Shown here in pieces: positions 23,761-31,140 of a stretch of DNA of 41,573 bases. This DNA is from Actinomycetes bacterium. GTDB taxonomy: Bacteria > Actinomycetota > Coriobacteriia > Coriobacteriales > Eggerthellaceae. How positions within the stretch are numbered: position 1 is the stretch's first letter; each line of letters begins with the position of its first letter. The notes under the pieces were generated by a model. The model saw nothing but the letters and a program-made list of their open reading frames with translations, made no database searches and was not told the origin of the DNA. Position numbers and translations under genes: made by a program. The stretch covers positions 1 to 41,573 of the forward strand of contig JAEZDJ010000108.1 in NCBI GenBank assembly GCA_023429565.1, in the 5' to 3' direction.

Positions 23761-24474
23761 GTGTTGAAAGCAATGATCGTCGATGACGAGGCTCCCGCGC
23801 GTTCAGAGCTGAAGTTCCTGCTTGATGGACTGGGGCAGACCGAAGTGGTCGCTGAGGCTGCGAGCGTGCGCGAGGCTATCGAAAAACTCAAGGAATACCC
23901 TTGTGACGTGATGTTCCTTGACGTCAGCATGCCGGAAGCAACAGGCTTGCAGCTTGCTGATGCATTGCAGCATCTCAAATTTCCTCCAGCCATTGTATTC
24001 GTGACGGCGTACAGCGAATTTGCGCTCGAAGCTTTCAAGGTGAGCGCAATCGACTACCTGGTGAAGCCCGTCGAGACCGAGCGTCTGTCGCAGGCTATCT
24101 CCCGGGTTCGTGAACACGTGACCCTGCACATGCAGGCTCAGAAATCTGAGCGAATTCCCGTCGAAAAGGGCGGCAAGAAAATCCTCATTGGAATTGACAA
24201 GATCCGTTTTGTCATGGCCCGTGATGACTATGCCTATCTGCAAACGGACACCGACCGTTATTTTTCCACGGTCAGCTTGGCCCAGCTTGAGAAGCGTCTT
24301 GACGGCCATGGGTTTTTCCGCGTGCACCGCGGCTATTTGGTGAACCTTTCCATGGTCGAGGAAATCGAATCGGTGTCGGGTGGCACGTTGCTGCTCACGC
24401 TGAACGACGTCGAGGAGAAGATTCCCGTCTCCCGCCGTCGCGTTTCGGCCCTGAAGAAAGCTCTCGGGCTTTAG
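23761..24474 (+). CDS. LytTR-type response regulator, no partner kinase alongside
   Basis: A 237-residue response regulator. The receiver (1-120) has the acidic pair in IVDDE, the phospho-acceptor Asp54 (MFLDVSMPEATG), TAYSE and Lys102 (YLVKPVE). The LytTR DNA-binding domain (about 135-237) shows IRFVMARDDYAYLQTDTD, FFRVHRGYLVNLSMVEEIE and a final RRRVSALKKALGL. LytTR regulators usually pair with a membrane histidine kinase of the HisKA-like LytS type; none is adjacent, so the partner must be elsewhere. The GTG at 23761 is chosen because AGAGGAGG sits just before it and the protein begins LKAMIVDDE as expected. Confidence 0.92.
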   Translation: MLKAMIVDDEAPARSELKFLLDGLGQTEVVAEAASVREAIEKLKEYPCDVMFLDVSMPEATGLQLADALQHLKFPPAIVFVTAYSEFALEAFKVSAIDYLVKPVETERLSQAISRVREHVTLHMQAQKSERIPVEKGGKKILIGIDKIRFVMARDDYAYLQTDTDRYFSTVSLAQLEKRLDGHGFFRVHRGYLVNLSMVEEIESVSGGTLLLTLNDVEEKIPVSRRRVSALKKALGL

Positions 24475-24657
24475 GGAAGCGCCGATTAGCTCGGCATGCC
24501 CTTCTGCCGTGCATCCCTTCATAGATAGGCATCATGCATAAGCACCGTTACGGCGCTGTAACGTCATGACGGGTAGGCAATCTTCGGGGATATGATAGGA
24601 TGAACCTGCATTGACCGGGCATTTATGGGGTATGTCCAGGCGAGAGGGAGGTTCATG

Positions 24658-24942
24658 ATGAAGAGGGATTTTCGCACGTCGCATCTCGGCCGCTTTACGG
24701 CATGTGCTGCAGCATTCGCGTTGGGAGTTGTCGGGCTGCTGTCCTTGGCGGGCTGCGCGAATGATCCTGCGGCGCTCTATGAGAGCAAATGTGGGTCTTG
24801 CCACAGCCTGAGCACCGTTGACAACGCCTCGTACTCGACCGCTGAAGAGTGGAAGGGCGTGGTCGATCGCATGAAGGACATGACCACGACAATCAGCGAT
24901 CAGGATGCAGCAACCATCACCGATTATCTTGCCAATCGTTAG
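24658..24942 (+). CDS. Monohaem cytochrome c lipoprotein
   Basis: A 94-residue protein. A signal sequence ends in the lipobox LAGC (Cys33), so the mature protein of about 62 residues is probably anchored on the outer face of the membrane. CGSCH (45-49) is a single c-type haem site, and Met72 or Met75 in DRMKDM may be the sixth ligand. The start at 24658 lies 6 nt after GGGAGG; 24655 would be too close. Small cytochromes like this carry single electrons. It could feed an exported reductase such as the flavoprotein at 26791, but nothing in the sequence proves this. It is convergent with the LuxR-type regulator at 25042. Confidence 0.85.
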   Translation: MKRDFRTSHLGRFTACAAAFALGVVGLLSLAGCANDPAALYESKCGSCHSLSTVDNASYSTAEEWKGVVDRMKDMTTTISDQDAATITDYLANR

Positions 24943-25041
24943 CTGCAAGGGCTCAGCTTGAGGCGTGTCAGCTGCTGCTTGAGGTGATGCGTCTCCTTGC
25001 TGTCTCCCGCGTGGATTGAAGCGGGCTGCTTTGGATGGCTG

Positions 25042-26484
25042 CTATTCCCAACCGGGTTTGCCAATTCCTCCCTGCTCTATGGTATCCAGCAAACCTTGCC
25101 GATCAAAGACGCCTACCTTGCGGTAGATATTGCTCACGTGGTGCTTTGCCGTGCCTTGGGCTATGGACAGTTCGTCGCAAATATACCGCACCGTTCGTCC
25201 TCGGGCCAAAAGCACCAGCACCTCGGCCTCGCGGTTGGTGAGGCGACATATGCGCGCGATGTTGGTGCAGTTTTGTTCGAGGCTGGCATCGGGCGTTTCG
25301 GCTCGCGACGTTGCGTAGAGCTTCTGCACGTCGGTCTGTGTGAAAAACAGCATTCCCACAAGCACGAGCACCAAGATGCCAAGCAGGAAGACGTCGGAAC
25401 GCAATGACGGAGACCAGAACACTGAGTGAAGCGCCCCGTCGGCCAAGAGGGAGCCGACAAGTGTGCCCGTTCGGGCGCATAGGATGGCCAGGCCGAAGGA
25501 GAGGGCCACGGAGATGCGGGCACGAAACGCCACGTCGGTTGACACGAGCATCATGAACATGTCAAGGCAATAAACGCCGGCGATGATGAGACCTGCGCCA
25601 ACGAAGCGGTAGGGTGCCGGCATGATGAGCAGGAAGATCATGCCGGCGACCATGGCTGGGATGACGGGGCGATACAGGGCAAGCGGTTCTGCTGACGAAG
25701 GGGCGACGATCATGGACAGCGTGATGGCTGCTATGGCGCAGCCTGCAAGCAGGAGCGCCTTGGCAAGAAAGGGGTCGTCTCCTTCGGCAAAGGTGTTGAC
25801 CATGCCCTGCGAAAGTCCATAAACGATGCTGATGACGAGTATGCATGCAAAGATGCGTCGTGCCGGAATGGTTTTGACGTCAAGAGGCAGCACGGCAGGT
25901 GCCCGGCGTGGTTCCTTCCTGCAGTCTGCCAGAACCGCGACGGACACCACAGGAAGCGCCGCCGTAAAGGCGATTGCGAGTTCCTGGGGCAATGCGTAGG
26001 CGATGAAGAACAGGACAAAGGCAAAGGTGTAGGAAGCATAGAGATGTCTTCCCACGCGACCGGTTGCAAGCGTGCTCCACAATTCTCCCCACATGATGAG
26101 AAGCAGGGCGTTTCCCACCGACAGCGCGACAGTTCCCCCGAGAAAGCAGGTGAATCCAACCGCACCGCTGCCAAGCAGCAGAGCGCAGGGGACGACGACG
26201 GTGCCCGCTGCGGTAAGGCTTCCCGCAAGGACGAAAGAAGCGGGCCGGCCGAGGAAGGGAGAGAGCTTCCGCGAGGCGAGCACGATGGCGAGATACCCAA
26301 GGGTCATCGAGGCAAGCACCCACAACGTCGTGTTGCCGAGTCCGGGATAGCGGTCCGTGGTGGGCAGGAGCGTTGGCGTGCACATGCTGATCATCTGCCA
26401 GGCTTGCCAGAAGCCAAGCCCCAGAAGGCGCCAGCTTGAAAACTGCGGATGTTCCCCTTGTTGCTGTCCTGCGCGCATGCGCAC
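25042..26484 (-). CDS. Membrane-spanning LuxR-type transcriptional regulator (copy 2)
   Basis: A 480-residue paralogue of the protein at 468-1883. It has the same N-terminal signature (RLLGLGFWQAW then MCTP), about a dozen hydrophobic segments, and a C-terminal LuxR helix-turn-helix from about residue 415 (LTNREAEVLVLLARGR, TAKHHVSNIYRKVGV, FDRQGLLDTI). It differs in its middle loops, so it probably senses a different ligand. The start is GTG at 26484 (AAGGG five nt before) or ATG at 26478. It diverges from the flavoprotein at 26791, the same layout as copy 1, and probably controls it. Confidence 0.9.
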   Translation of the reverse strand: MRMRAGQQQGEHPQFSSWRLLGLGFWQAWQMISMCTPTLLPTTDRYPGLGNTTLWVLASMTLGYLAIVLASRKLSPFLGRPASFVLAGSLTAAGTVVVPCALLLGSGAVGFTCFLGGTVALSVGNALLLIMWGELWSTLATGRVGRHLYASYTFAFVLFFIAYALPQELAIAFTAALPVVSVAVLADCRKEPRRAPAVLPLDVKTIPARRIFACILVISIVYGLSQGMVNTFAEGDDPFLAKALLLAGCAIAAITLSMIVAPSSAEPLALYRPVIPAMVAGMIFLLIMPAPYRFVGAGLIIAGVYCLDMFMMLVSTDVAFRARISVALSFGLAILCARTGTLVGSLLADGALHSVFWSPSLRSDVFLLGILVLVLVGMLFFTQTDVQKLYATSRAETPDASLEQNCTNIARICRLTNREAEVLVLLARGRTVRYICDELSIAQGTAKHHVSNIYRKVGVFDRQGLLDTIEQGGIGKPGWE

Positions 26485-26563
26485 CCCATCCCTTGATCAA
26501 TTTCCCACCACAACGCTAGCAAAAGTGGTGGGAAGACGCAAGCATGCAGTCCGGCCATCGGCA

Positions 26564-26580
26564 TGGGCCATAATGGCCCA
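26564..26580. promoter_or_regulatory. 17-bp palindrome in the second divergent region
   Basis: TGGGCCAT-A-ATGGCCCA is a perfect palindrome of two 8-bp arms. It lies 80 bp upstream of the regulator gene start and 211 bp upstream of the flavoprotein start. It could be an operator for the regulator itself. No equivalent is seen in the first divergent region. Confidence 0.4.
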
Positions 26581-26618
26581 GATGCATATCATGGAAATGG
26601 GCCGGATGGTCGGATGAC

Positions 26619-26695
26619 AGGTTTCATCCTTGTGGCCAAGATGGGGATCGACAGGAAACCTGCTGCGCGGGAATCGCCTTGGGAGGCGGTTTCCT
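26619..26695. promoter_or_regulatory. Candidate operator array: AGGAAACCT-type sites
   Basis: AGGTTTCAT (26619-26627), AGGAAACCT (26653-26661) and CGGTTTCCT (26687-26695) are spaced exactly 34 bp centre to centre and alternate in orientation. The last two begin 138 and 104 bp before the flavoprotein ATG, close to the 135 and 98 bp of the matching pair at 1951-1996. Binding by the LuxR-type regulators is inferred. Confidence 0.5.
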
Positions 26696-26790
26696 TCGGC
26701 ACGGCCTTCGCCGTGCGCGTGGCGCGCGTTCCTGCACGTTGGTCGCGAGACATCCGGTTTTGCGACGTCATACGGAAGGGGCTGTACAAC

Positions 26791-28452
26791 ATGAAGGAAA
26801 AGGCAGAGGGCATTTCACGTCGCGCGTTCTTGGGGTTCGGCGCGACGGCCGCAGTTGCCGCCGTCGGAACGGCCGGGCTGGCAGGCTGTGCTCCGGCGGC
26901 AAAAAGCGACACTGCTGCTGCGGGGAAGGACTCCGCGACCACGGGGTCGAGCACGTATTCGTGGGAAGAGGTTCCTGCTGCAATCACCGATGTCAAGGAG
27001 GAGGTGGACACCGACATTCTTGTCATCGGCGCGGGCCTTTCGGGATGCGCGTGTGCGTGCGCTGCGGCCGAAAAGGGCGGCAAGGTGACGGTCGTCGAGA
27101 AGACATCCACCTGGAACGGCCGAGGCGGCGGGTTTGGCGCCATCAATTCCCGCTATATGGATGCTCAAGGCATCGTGGTCGACAAGGTGAACGCCAAGCA
27201 GCACTGGGTCGCCCAATGCGCGAGCCGTGCGAACGAGGATCTGATCGTCAAGTATTTCAACAGTTCTGAAGAGTCGGCCAACTGGCTGCTTGACAAGGCT
27301 GAAAAGAAGGGATGCTCTGTCATGGTGGGCGCTTTCTATAGCCATGACGACGTATACGCCGAGCAGCCGGGCTATCACATGGTGATGGCCGCAGAGGGAA
27401 GCGACCTCACGTCGACCGGATTCGTCGGAGCCGAGCTCTGCTATCTCGATGCCGTCGAGGCTGGCGCGCAATTCGTGTTCGACGCTCCTGCAGTCCAACT
27501 GGTGAAGGAAGGCGACAAGGTGGTCGGCTGCATCTGTGAGCAGGATGGAGGGTATGTTCGGTACAATGCCTCGAAGGGCGTCGTGCTGAGCACGGGCGAC
27601 ATTGGCGGCGACAAGGAGATGTGCGAGGCTTATGCGCCTATCTGCGTTGAATATGGACAGCCGCGCAGCCAATACACGCCGATGGGCGTGAACACAGGAG
27701 ACGGTCACAAAATGGGTATGTGGGCCGGTGCGGTGCTGCAGGATTTGCCGTTGCCAACCATGATGCATCCTCAGGCATTCTGCTGGTTCCATGGACCATT
27801 CCTTTTCGTGAATGACAATGGCGAACGTTTCATGTGTGAGGATACCTGGGTGCAGGGCAAATCTCTTGCCATCAACCGTCAGCCCAATGGGCAGGCATGG
27901 TCCGTTTTAGACGCCAACTGGCCGACGGACCTCGTGAATGGGCTGCCCTATGGCGGAGGCATGTTCTGGGACAGCTTCCGTCCTTATGGTTCCGACCCCA
28001 GTCTTGCCGCGGACTATTTCAAGACCCAGATTCCTGCCTATATCGAGCAGGGCATTGCCTATGAGGCGGATTCGATCGAGGAGCTCGCCGAGAAGGTAGG
28101 ATGCGATCCCAAAGTGCTTGCGGCGACCGTCGAGCGGTACAATGGGATGTGTTCGGCAGGAGAAGACACGGACTATTACAAGAAGCCCATCTTCCTGACG
28201 CCGGTCAAGCAAGGTCCATTCTATGCGCTGAAGGTGGGTCCCGCCCTTCTCACCGTCGCGGGTGGGTTGCGCACGAACGTCGATTTCGAATGCCTTGACG
28301 AGAATGGTGAGCCAGTGGAAGGTCTCTACGCGCTCGGAAACTGCATGGGCGACGCTGCCGCCGTCGACTATCCCATCAACGTTGCCGGCAACAGCCATGG
28401 CAGATGCATCGCCTTCGGGTATCTGCTCGGCCATGATTTGGCAACGGCGTAG
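26791..28452 (+). CDS. Tat-exported FAD-dependent oxidoreductase lipoprotein, fumarate-reductase-like fold (copy 2)
   Basis: A 553-residue paralogue of the protein at 2086. SRRAFLG (9-15) is the Tat motif and LAGC (Cys33) the lipobox, so it is probably an exported lipoprotein. GAGLSG (80-85) is the FAD loop, GRGGG follows at 110-114, HPQ is at 326-328 and NDNGERFMCE follows. The C-terminal signature DYPINVAGNSHGR (526-538) matches copy 1. As in copy 1, the histidine and arginine that define fumarate reductases are missing. Several extra cysteines are present in the FAD domain (GCACACAAAEKG). The start at 26791 follows GGAAGGGG; the open frame runs back to 26563 through the operator region and is rejected. 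The electron donor and acceptor are not visible. Confidence 0.92.
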   Translation: MKEKAEGISRRAFLGFGATAAVAAVGTAGLAGCAPAAKSDTAAAGKDSATTGSSTYSWEEVPAAITDVKEEVDTDILVIGAGLSGCACACAAAEKGGKVTVVEKTSTWNGRGGGFGAINSRYMDAQGIVVDKVNAKQHWVAQCASRANEDLIVKYFNSSEESANWLLDKAEKKGCSVMVGAFYSHDDVYAEQPGYHMVMAAEGSDLTSTGFVGAELCYLDAVEAGAQFVFDAPAVQLVKEGDKVVGCICEQDGGYVRYNASKGVVLSTGDIGGDKEMCEAYAPICVEYGQPRSQYTPMGVNTGDGHKMGMWAGAVLQDLPLPTMMHPQAFCWFHGPFLFVNDNGERFMCEDTWVQGKSLAINRQPNGQAWSVLDANWPTDLVNGLPYGGGMFWDSFRPYGSDPSLAADYFKTQIPAYIEQGIAYEADSIEELAEKVGCDPKVLAATVERYNGMCSAGEDTDYYKKPIFLTPVKQGPFYALKVGPALLTVAGGLRTNVDFECLDENGEPVEGLYALGNCMGDAAAVDYPINVAGNSHGRCIAFGYLLGHDLATA

Positions 28453-28460
28453 CTATGTCA

Positions 28461-28493
28461 AAGGAACCTGGCGGGTGCCAGGTTCCTTTTCTT
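28461..28493 (+). terminator. Terminator after flavoprotein 2
   Basis: AAGGAACCTGGC (28461-28472) pairs with GCCAGGTTCCTT (28477-28488) with a 4-nt loop, followed by TTCTT. Confidence 0.9.
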
Positions 28494-28537
28494 AGGGCTC
28501 TAGCCCGTCGAGTACGCGAAGCGTGCGAGATATAAAC

Positions 28538-28554
28538 CACCCGCTACGCGGGTG
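28538..28554. repeat. IS200 left-end hairpin
   Basis: CACCCGC-TAC-GCGGGTG is a subterminal hairpin of the kind TnpA recognises. Its stem resembles the right-end hairpin (both begin with ACCACCCG). Confidence 0.7.
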
Positions 28555-28563
28555 CGCGACAGC

Positions 28564-28648
28564 TGTTGCGCAAAATCACCTCCCTATACAATGGCGATTG
28601 TTCAGGTCGTCCATCAATCCTAGGAAGGTGATTTAATTTGGCGCAACA
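28564..28648 (+). promoter_or_regulatory. Leader stem that hides the tnpA start
   Basis: The left arm (TGTTGCGC, then AAATCACCT, 28564-28582) is complementary to the right arm (AGGTGATTT and GCGCAACA, 28626-28648, with a small bulge). The right arm spans the tnpA ribosome-binding site and TTG start codon, so the fold would block ribosome entry. This is the known way IS200 elements keep transposase low. Confidence 0.65.
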
Positions 28649-29114
28649 GTCATATAGCCTGTCGCACGCGAAGTGGATGTGCAAGTATCACATCGCCTTC
28701 ACACCGAAGTATAGGCGCAAAATTATCTACAATCAACTGAGGACCAGCGTTGGGGAGATACTCAGGACCTTGTGCAAATACAAGGGCGTCGAGGTGCTGG
28801 AAGGACATCTCATGCCTGATCATATACACATTCTGGTAAGCATTCCACCAAAGATGAGCGTTTCAAGTTTCATGGGGTACCTAAAAGGGAAGAGCTCCCT
28901 GATGATCTTCGACAAGCATGCAAATCTCAAGTACGAATTTGGTAACAGAAAGTTCTGGGCTGAAGGTTACCACGTGAGCACAGTGGGCCTTAATGAGGCC
29001 ACGATAGCGAAATACATTCGAGAACAGGAAAGACGCGACATCGCTCTCGACAAGCTGAGCGTCAAGGAATGCGAAGATCCGTTCAGCAAAGGACAGGGCA
29101 GGCTGCCACTTTAA
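28638..29114 (+). CDS. tnpA: IS200/IS605-family transposase TnpA
   Basis: A 158-residue Y1 HUH transposase, full length for the family. HIH at 62-64 (MPDHIHILV) is the metal-binding His-hydrophobic-His motif, and Tyr126 (AKYIREQE) is the nucleophile that cuts and joins single-stranded ends. The N-terminal KYHIAFTPKYRRK is the usual IS200 opening. It begins with TTG at 28638 after GGAAGG. The start is predicted to be masked by the leader stem at 28564-28648. The gene is intact, so the element may be active. Confidence 0.95.
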   Translation: MAQQSYSLSHAKWMCKYHIAFTPKYRRKIIYNQLRTSVGEILRTLCKYKGVEVLEGHLMPDHIHILVSIPPKMSVSSFMGYLKGKSSLMIFDKHANLKYEFGNRKFWAEGYHVSTVGLNEATIAKYIREQERRDIALDKLSVKECEDPFSKGQGRLPL

Positions 29115-29214
29115 GTGGTTCGCTATGAGTCAAAAGCCATACGGCCTGAACATAAGTGAAGGCCAGCGTCTTTAGGCGCTGGCTAGTAATCCTTGGGGTT
29201 ATACCCCCAGAGCA

Positions 29215-29237
29215 AACCACCCGTTTTACGGGTGGTT
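29215..29237. repeat. IS200 right-end hairpin
   Basis: AACCACCCGT-TTT-ACGGGTGGTT is a perfect 10-bp stem with a TTT loop. It marks the right end of the insertion sequence. Confidence 0.75.
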
Positions 29238-29392
29238 CTGATTTCTTTCAGTCATCTCACTGTGTCGGGGAGTTGCCTGCCGGGGTATGGCATTGTGTTT
29301 GTCTGGGCCAATCAAAGCGGTTTTATCCATCGTTTGCGTCCATAACTCCATCACAAGCGGAAACCGGGCAAGCAGAGGGTCTCCTCGTTTGC

Positions 29393-29398
29393 TAGAAT
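29393..29398 (+). promoter_or_regulatory. -10 element TAGAAT before pgi
   Basis: GCTAGAATAA at 29391-29400 holds a TAGAAT -10 about 29 bp before the pgi ATG. The same 10-mer precedes the aldolase gene at 18701-18710. No clear -35 is seen. Confidence 0.4.
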
Positions 29399-29426
29399 AA
29401 GAAGAATTCCGCTGAAAGAAGGTCAT

Positions 29427-31139
29427 ATGCTGTCCGGCGATATGGAAAAACTTTATCCTTCCACGAAAACGCTCGTGAAGGAATGCATTGCCAGCCGCAT
29501 CTTCGAGAAAGATGCGAGTCTGTACGCTTTTGCCGAAGATGCCCAGGCATGTGCGGGGGATTATATGGGGTGGACTGACCTCGCGAGCAATCCACCGTAT
29601 CCTCTAAGCAAGATTCAGGAGTTTGCCGACTCCATCATCTCGCAGGGCCTGAAATCGGTTGTGCTCATTGGGCAGGGCGGTTCGACTCAGGCCCCGATGA
29701 CCATCACGAAATACAACAAGGCCGACTCCTCCCGGGTCAAATTCAGGACGCTCGATTCCGATTCTCCCGTTCGGGTCCGTGGCATCCTGTCCGAAGTGAC
29801 GCCCGAAACGACCCTTTTTATCATCTCGTCGAAAAGCGGTGGCACCATAGAGCCGCGGCTTGCCCTGCAGGCGGTTCGAGCTGCCCTCGCGGATTGCATG
29901 CCTGACGAGGAATTGGTCAAGCATCTGGTGGCCATCACCGATCCTGGCTCCTCTCTTGAACGCCAGGCGCAAGAAGAGGGATGGGCTGCCATTTTCCCCG
30001 GAGAGCCCTCCGTGGGCGGTCGGTTCTCGGCGCTGTCGGTGTTCGGGCTTCTGCCCGCTGCGTTGGTGGGGATCGACCTCACGGAATTCATGGGGCACGC
30101 CATCGAGGCGGAACGTCAGTGCAGCGAAGACGCCATCGACAACCCGGCCATTGGGCTGGCGGCGTTTTTGTATGACAACTACCTGCAGGGCCGTAACAAA
30201 TTCTCGTTCCTCACCCCGAAACGCGGCCGCGTCTTGGGGCTGTGGATCGAGCAGCTGGTCGCTGAAAGCCTTGGCAAGGGCGGCCAGGGCATTCTTCCGA
30301 ACATCGAGATCGATTCCCTGCTGCTCAAGAAGGATCCCGCGGACCGTGCCGTCATCATGTATCAGACGAAGACCGATCTTTGGGACGAGCGCAAGAATTT
30401 TGAGATGAGCCTCTCCTATATCGACCCCGCAATCCCCCGGGTGAATTTTCGCATCGATTCGGCCGAAGAGTTGGCTGAGCATTTTGTCATGTGGGAATAC
30501 GCCATCGCCATGTGCGGGTATCTCATGAGGCTTTGTCCCTTCGACCAGCCCGACGTCGCTTCGGCAAAGGCGGTCGTCCTCGACATTCTGAAAGACGGGC
30601 AGCCCGAGCCTGACTTTGTGCAGGATTTCATCGGCGATGTGAACATGGGCGAGGTTGAGGTGCGGCTGGCGCCGTGCTTCAAGGACTGCACCGACGTGCG
30701 TGCCGCCTTGCGGGCACTGCTGGGAAGCATCCAACCGGGAGACTACTTTGCCCTCAACGCGTTTCTTCCCTATACGGGGGAGGGGCGACGAGAGGCGCTT
30801 GAAACCATTCGCCATGGCGTCGCGGCCAAGCGGCACGTCGTGTCGTGCCTCGAGGTTGGTCCCCGCTATCTCCACTCAACCGGCCAGCTGCAAAAAGGAG
30901 GACCGAACTCAGGAGTGTTCCTCATCCTCTCGGCCGACGAGCTGAAGGACATCCCTTTGAAGCAGGAGGCCGAGAGCCTTGGGGCGCTTGCGAAGGCCCA
31001 GGCTTCAGGAGACTTGCTCACGCTTGCCGACCGGGGGCGCCGCTGCGTGCATCTGCACCTTCCGGACAATTCCGGAGCGACGCTGCGGGGTCTGTCAGAA
31101 GTGGTGATGGGCGTTTTGGAATCTCTCGACGAGGCATAG
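29427..31139 (+). CDS. pgi: Glucose-6-phosphate isomerase
   Basis: A 570-residue cytoplasmic enzyme that interconverts glucose 6-phosphate and fructose 6-phosphate. It shows SSKSGGTIEPRLA (sugar-phosphate loop), VGGRFSALSVFGLLPAAL (SIS domain 2), the SAEELAEHFVMWEYAIAMCGYL helix, and HSTGQLQKGGPNSGVFLIL, matching PGI signature 2. The C-terminal stretch after it (IPLKQEAESLGALAKAQASGDL, then VHLHL) is like that of PGI domains found in bifunctional transaldolase-PGI proteins, but no transaldolase domain is present here. AAGAAGG precedes the ATG. HypF begins one base after its stop, so the two are probably co-transcribed. Confidence 0.93.
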   Translation: MLSGDMEKLYPSTKTLVKECIASRIFEKDASLYAFAEDAQACAGDYMGWTDLASNPPYPLSKIQEFADSIISQGLKSVVLIGQGGSTQAPMTITKYNKADSSRVKFRTLDSDSPVRVRGILSEVTPETTLFIISSKSGGTIEPRLALQAVRAALADCMPDEELVKHLVAITDPGSSLERQAQEEGWAAIFPGEPSVGGRFSALSVFGLLPAALVGIDLTEFMGHAIEAERQCSEDAIDNPAIGLAAFLYDNYLQGRNKFSFLTPKRGRVLGLWIEQLVAESLGKGGQGILPNIEIDSLLLKKDPADRAVIMYQTKTDLWDERKNFEMSLSYIDPAIPRVNFRIDSAEELAEHFVMWEYAIAMCGYLMRLCPFDQPDVASAKAVVLDILKDGQPEPDFVQDFIGDVNMGEVEVRLAPCFKDCTDVRAALRALLGSIQPGDYFALNAFLPYTGEGRREALETIRHGVAAKRHVVSCLEVGPRYLHSTGQLQKGGPNSGVFLILSADELKDIPLKQEAESLGALAKAQASGDLLTLADRGRRCVHLHLPDNSGATLRGLSEVVMGVLESLDEA

Positions 31140-31140
31140 C

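Larger units (their letters stand above)
28534..29240 (+). mobile_element. IS200-type insertion sequence (single tnpA), complete
   Basis: The element consists of a left-end hairpin (28538-28554), a leader that can fold over the start of tnpA, an intact tnpA and a right-end hairpin (29215-29237). Two more right-side hairpins lie at 29162-29183 (GCCAGCG/CGCTGGC) and 29191-29211 (GGGG/CCCC). Members of this family move as single strands and leave no target duplication, so the ends are placed by the hairpins and are uncertain by some tens of bases. It sits neatly between the flavoprotein terminator and the pgi promoter. No tnpB is present. Confidence 0.85.

Noticed and set aside
28534..29426. TnpB or guide-RNA (omega RNA) partner of the insertion sequence
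   Set aside because: No tnpB open frame is present; the right-end hairpins fit transposase recognition alone.
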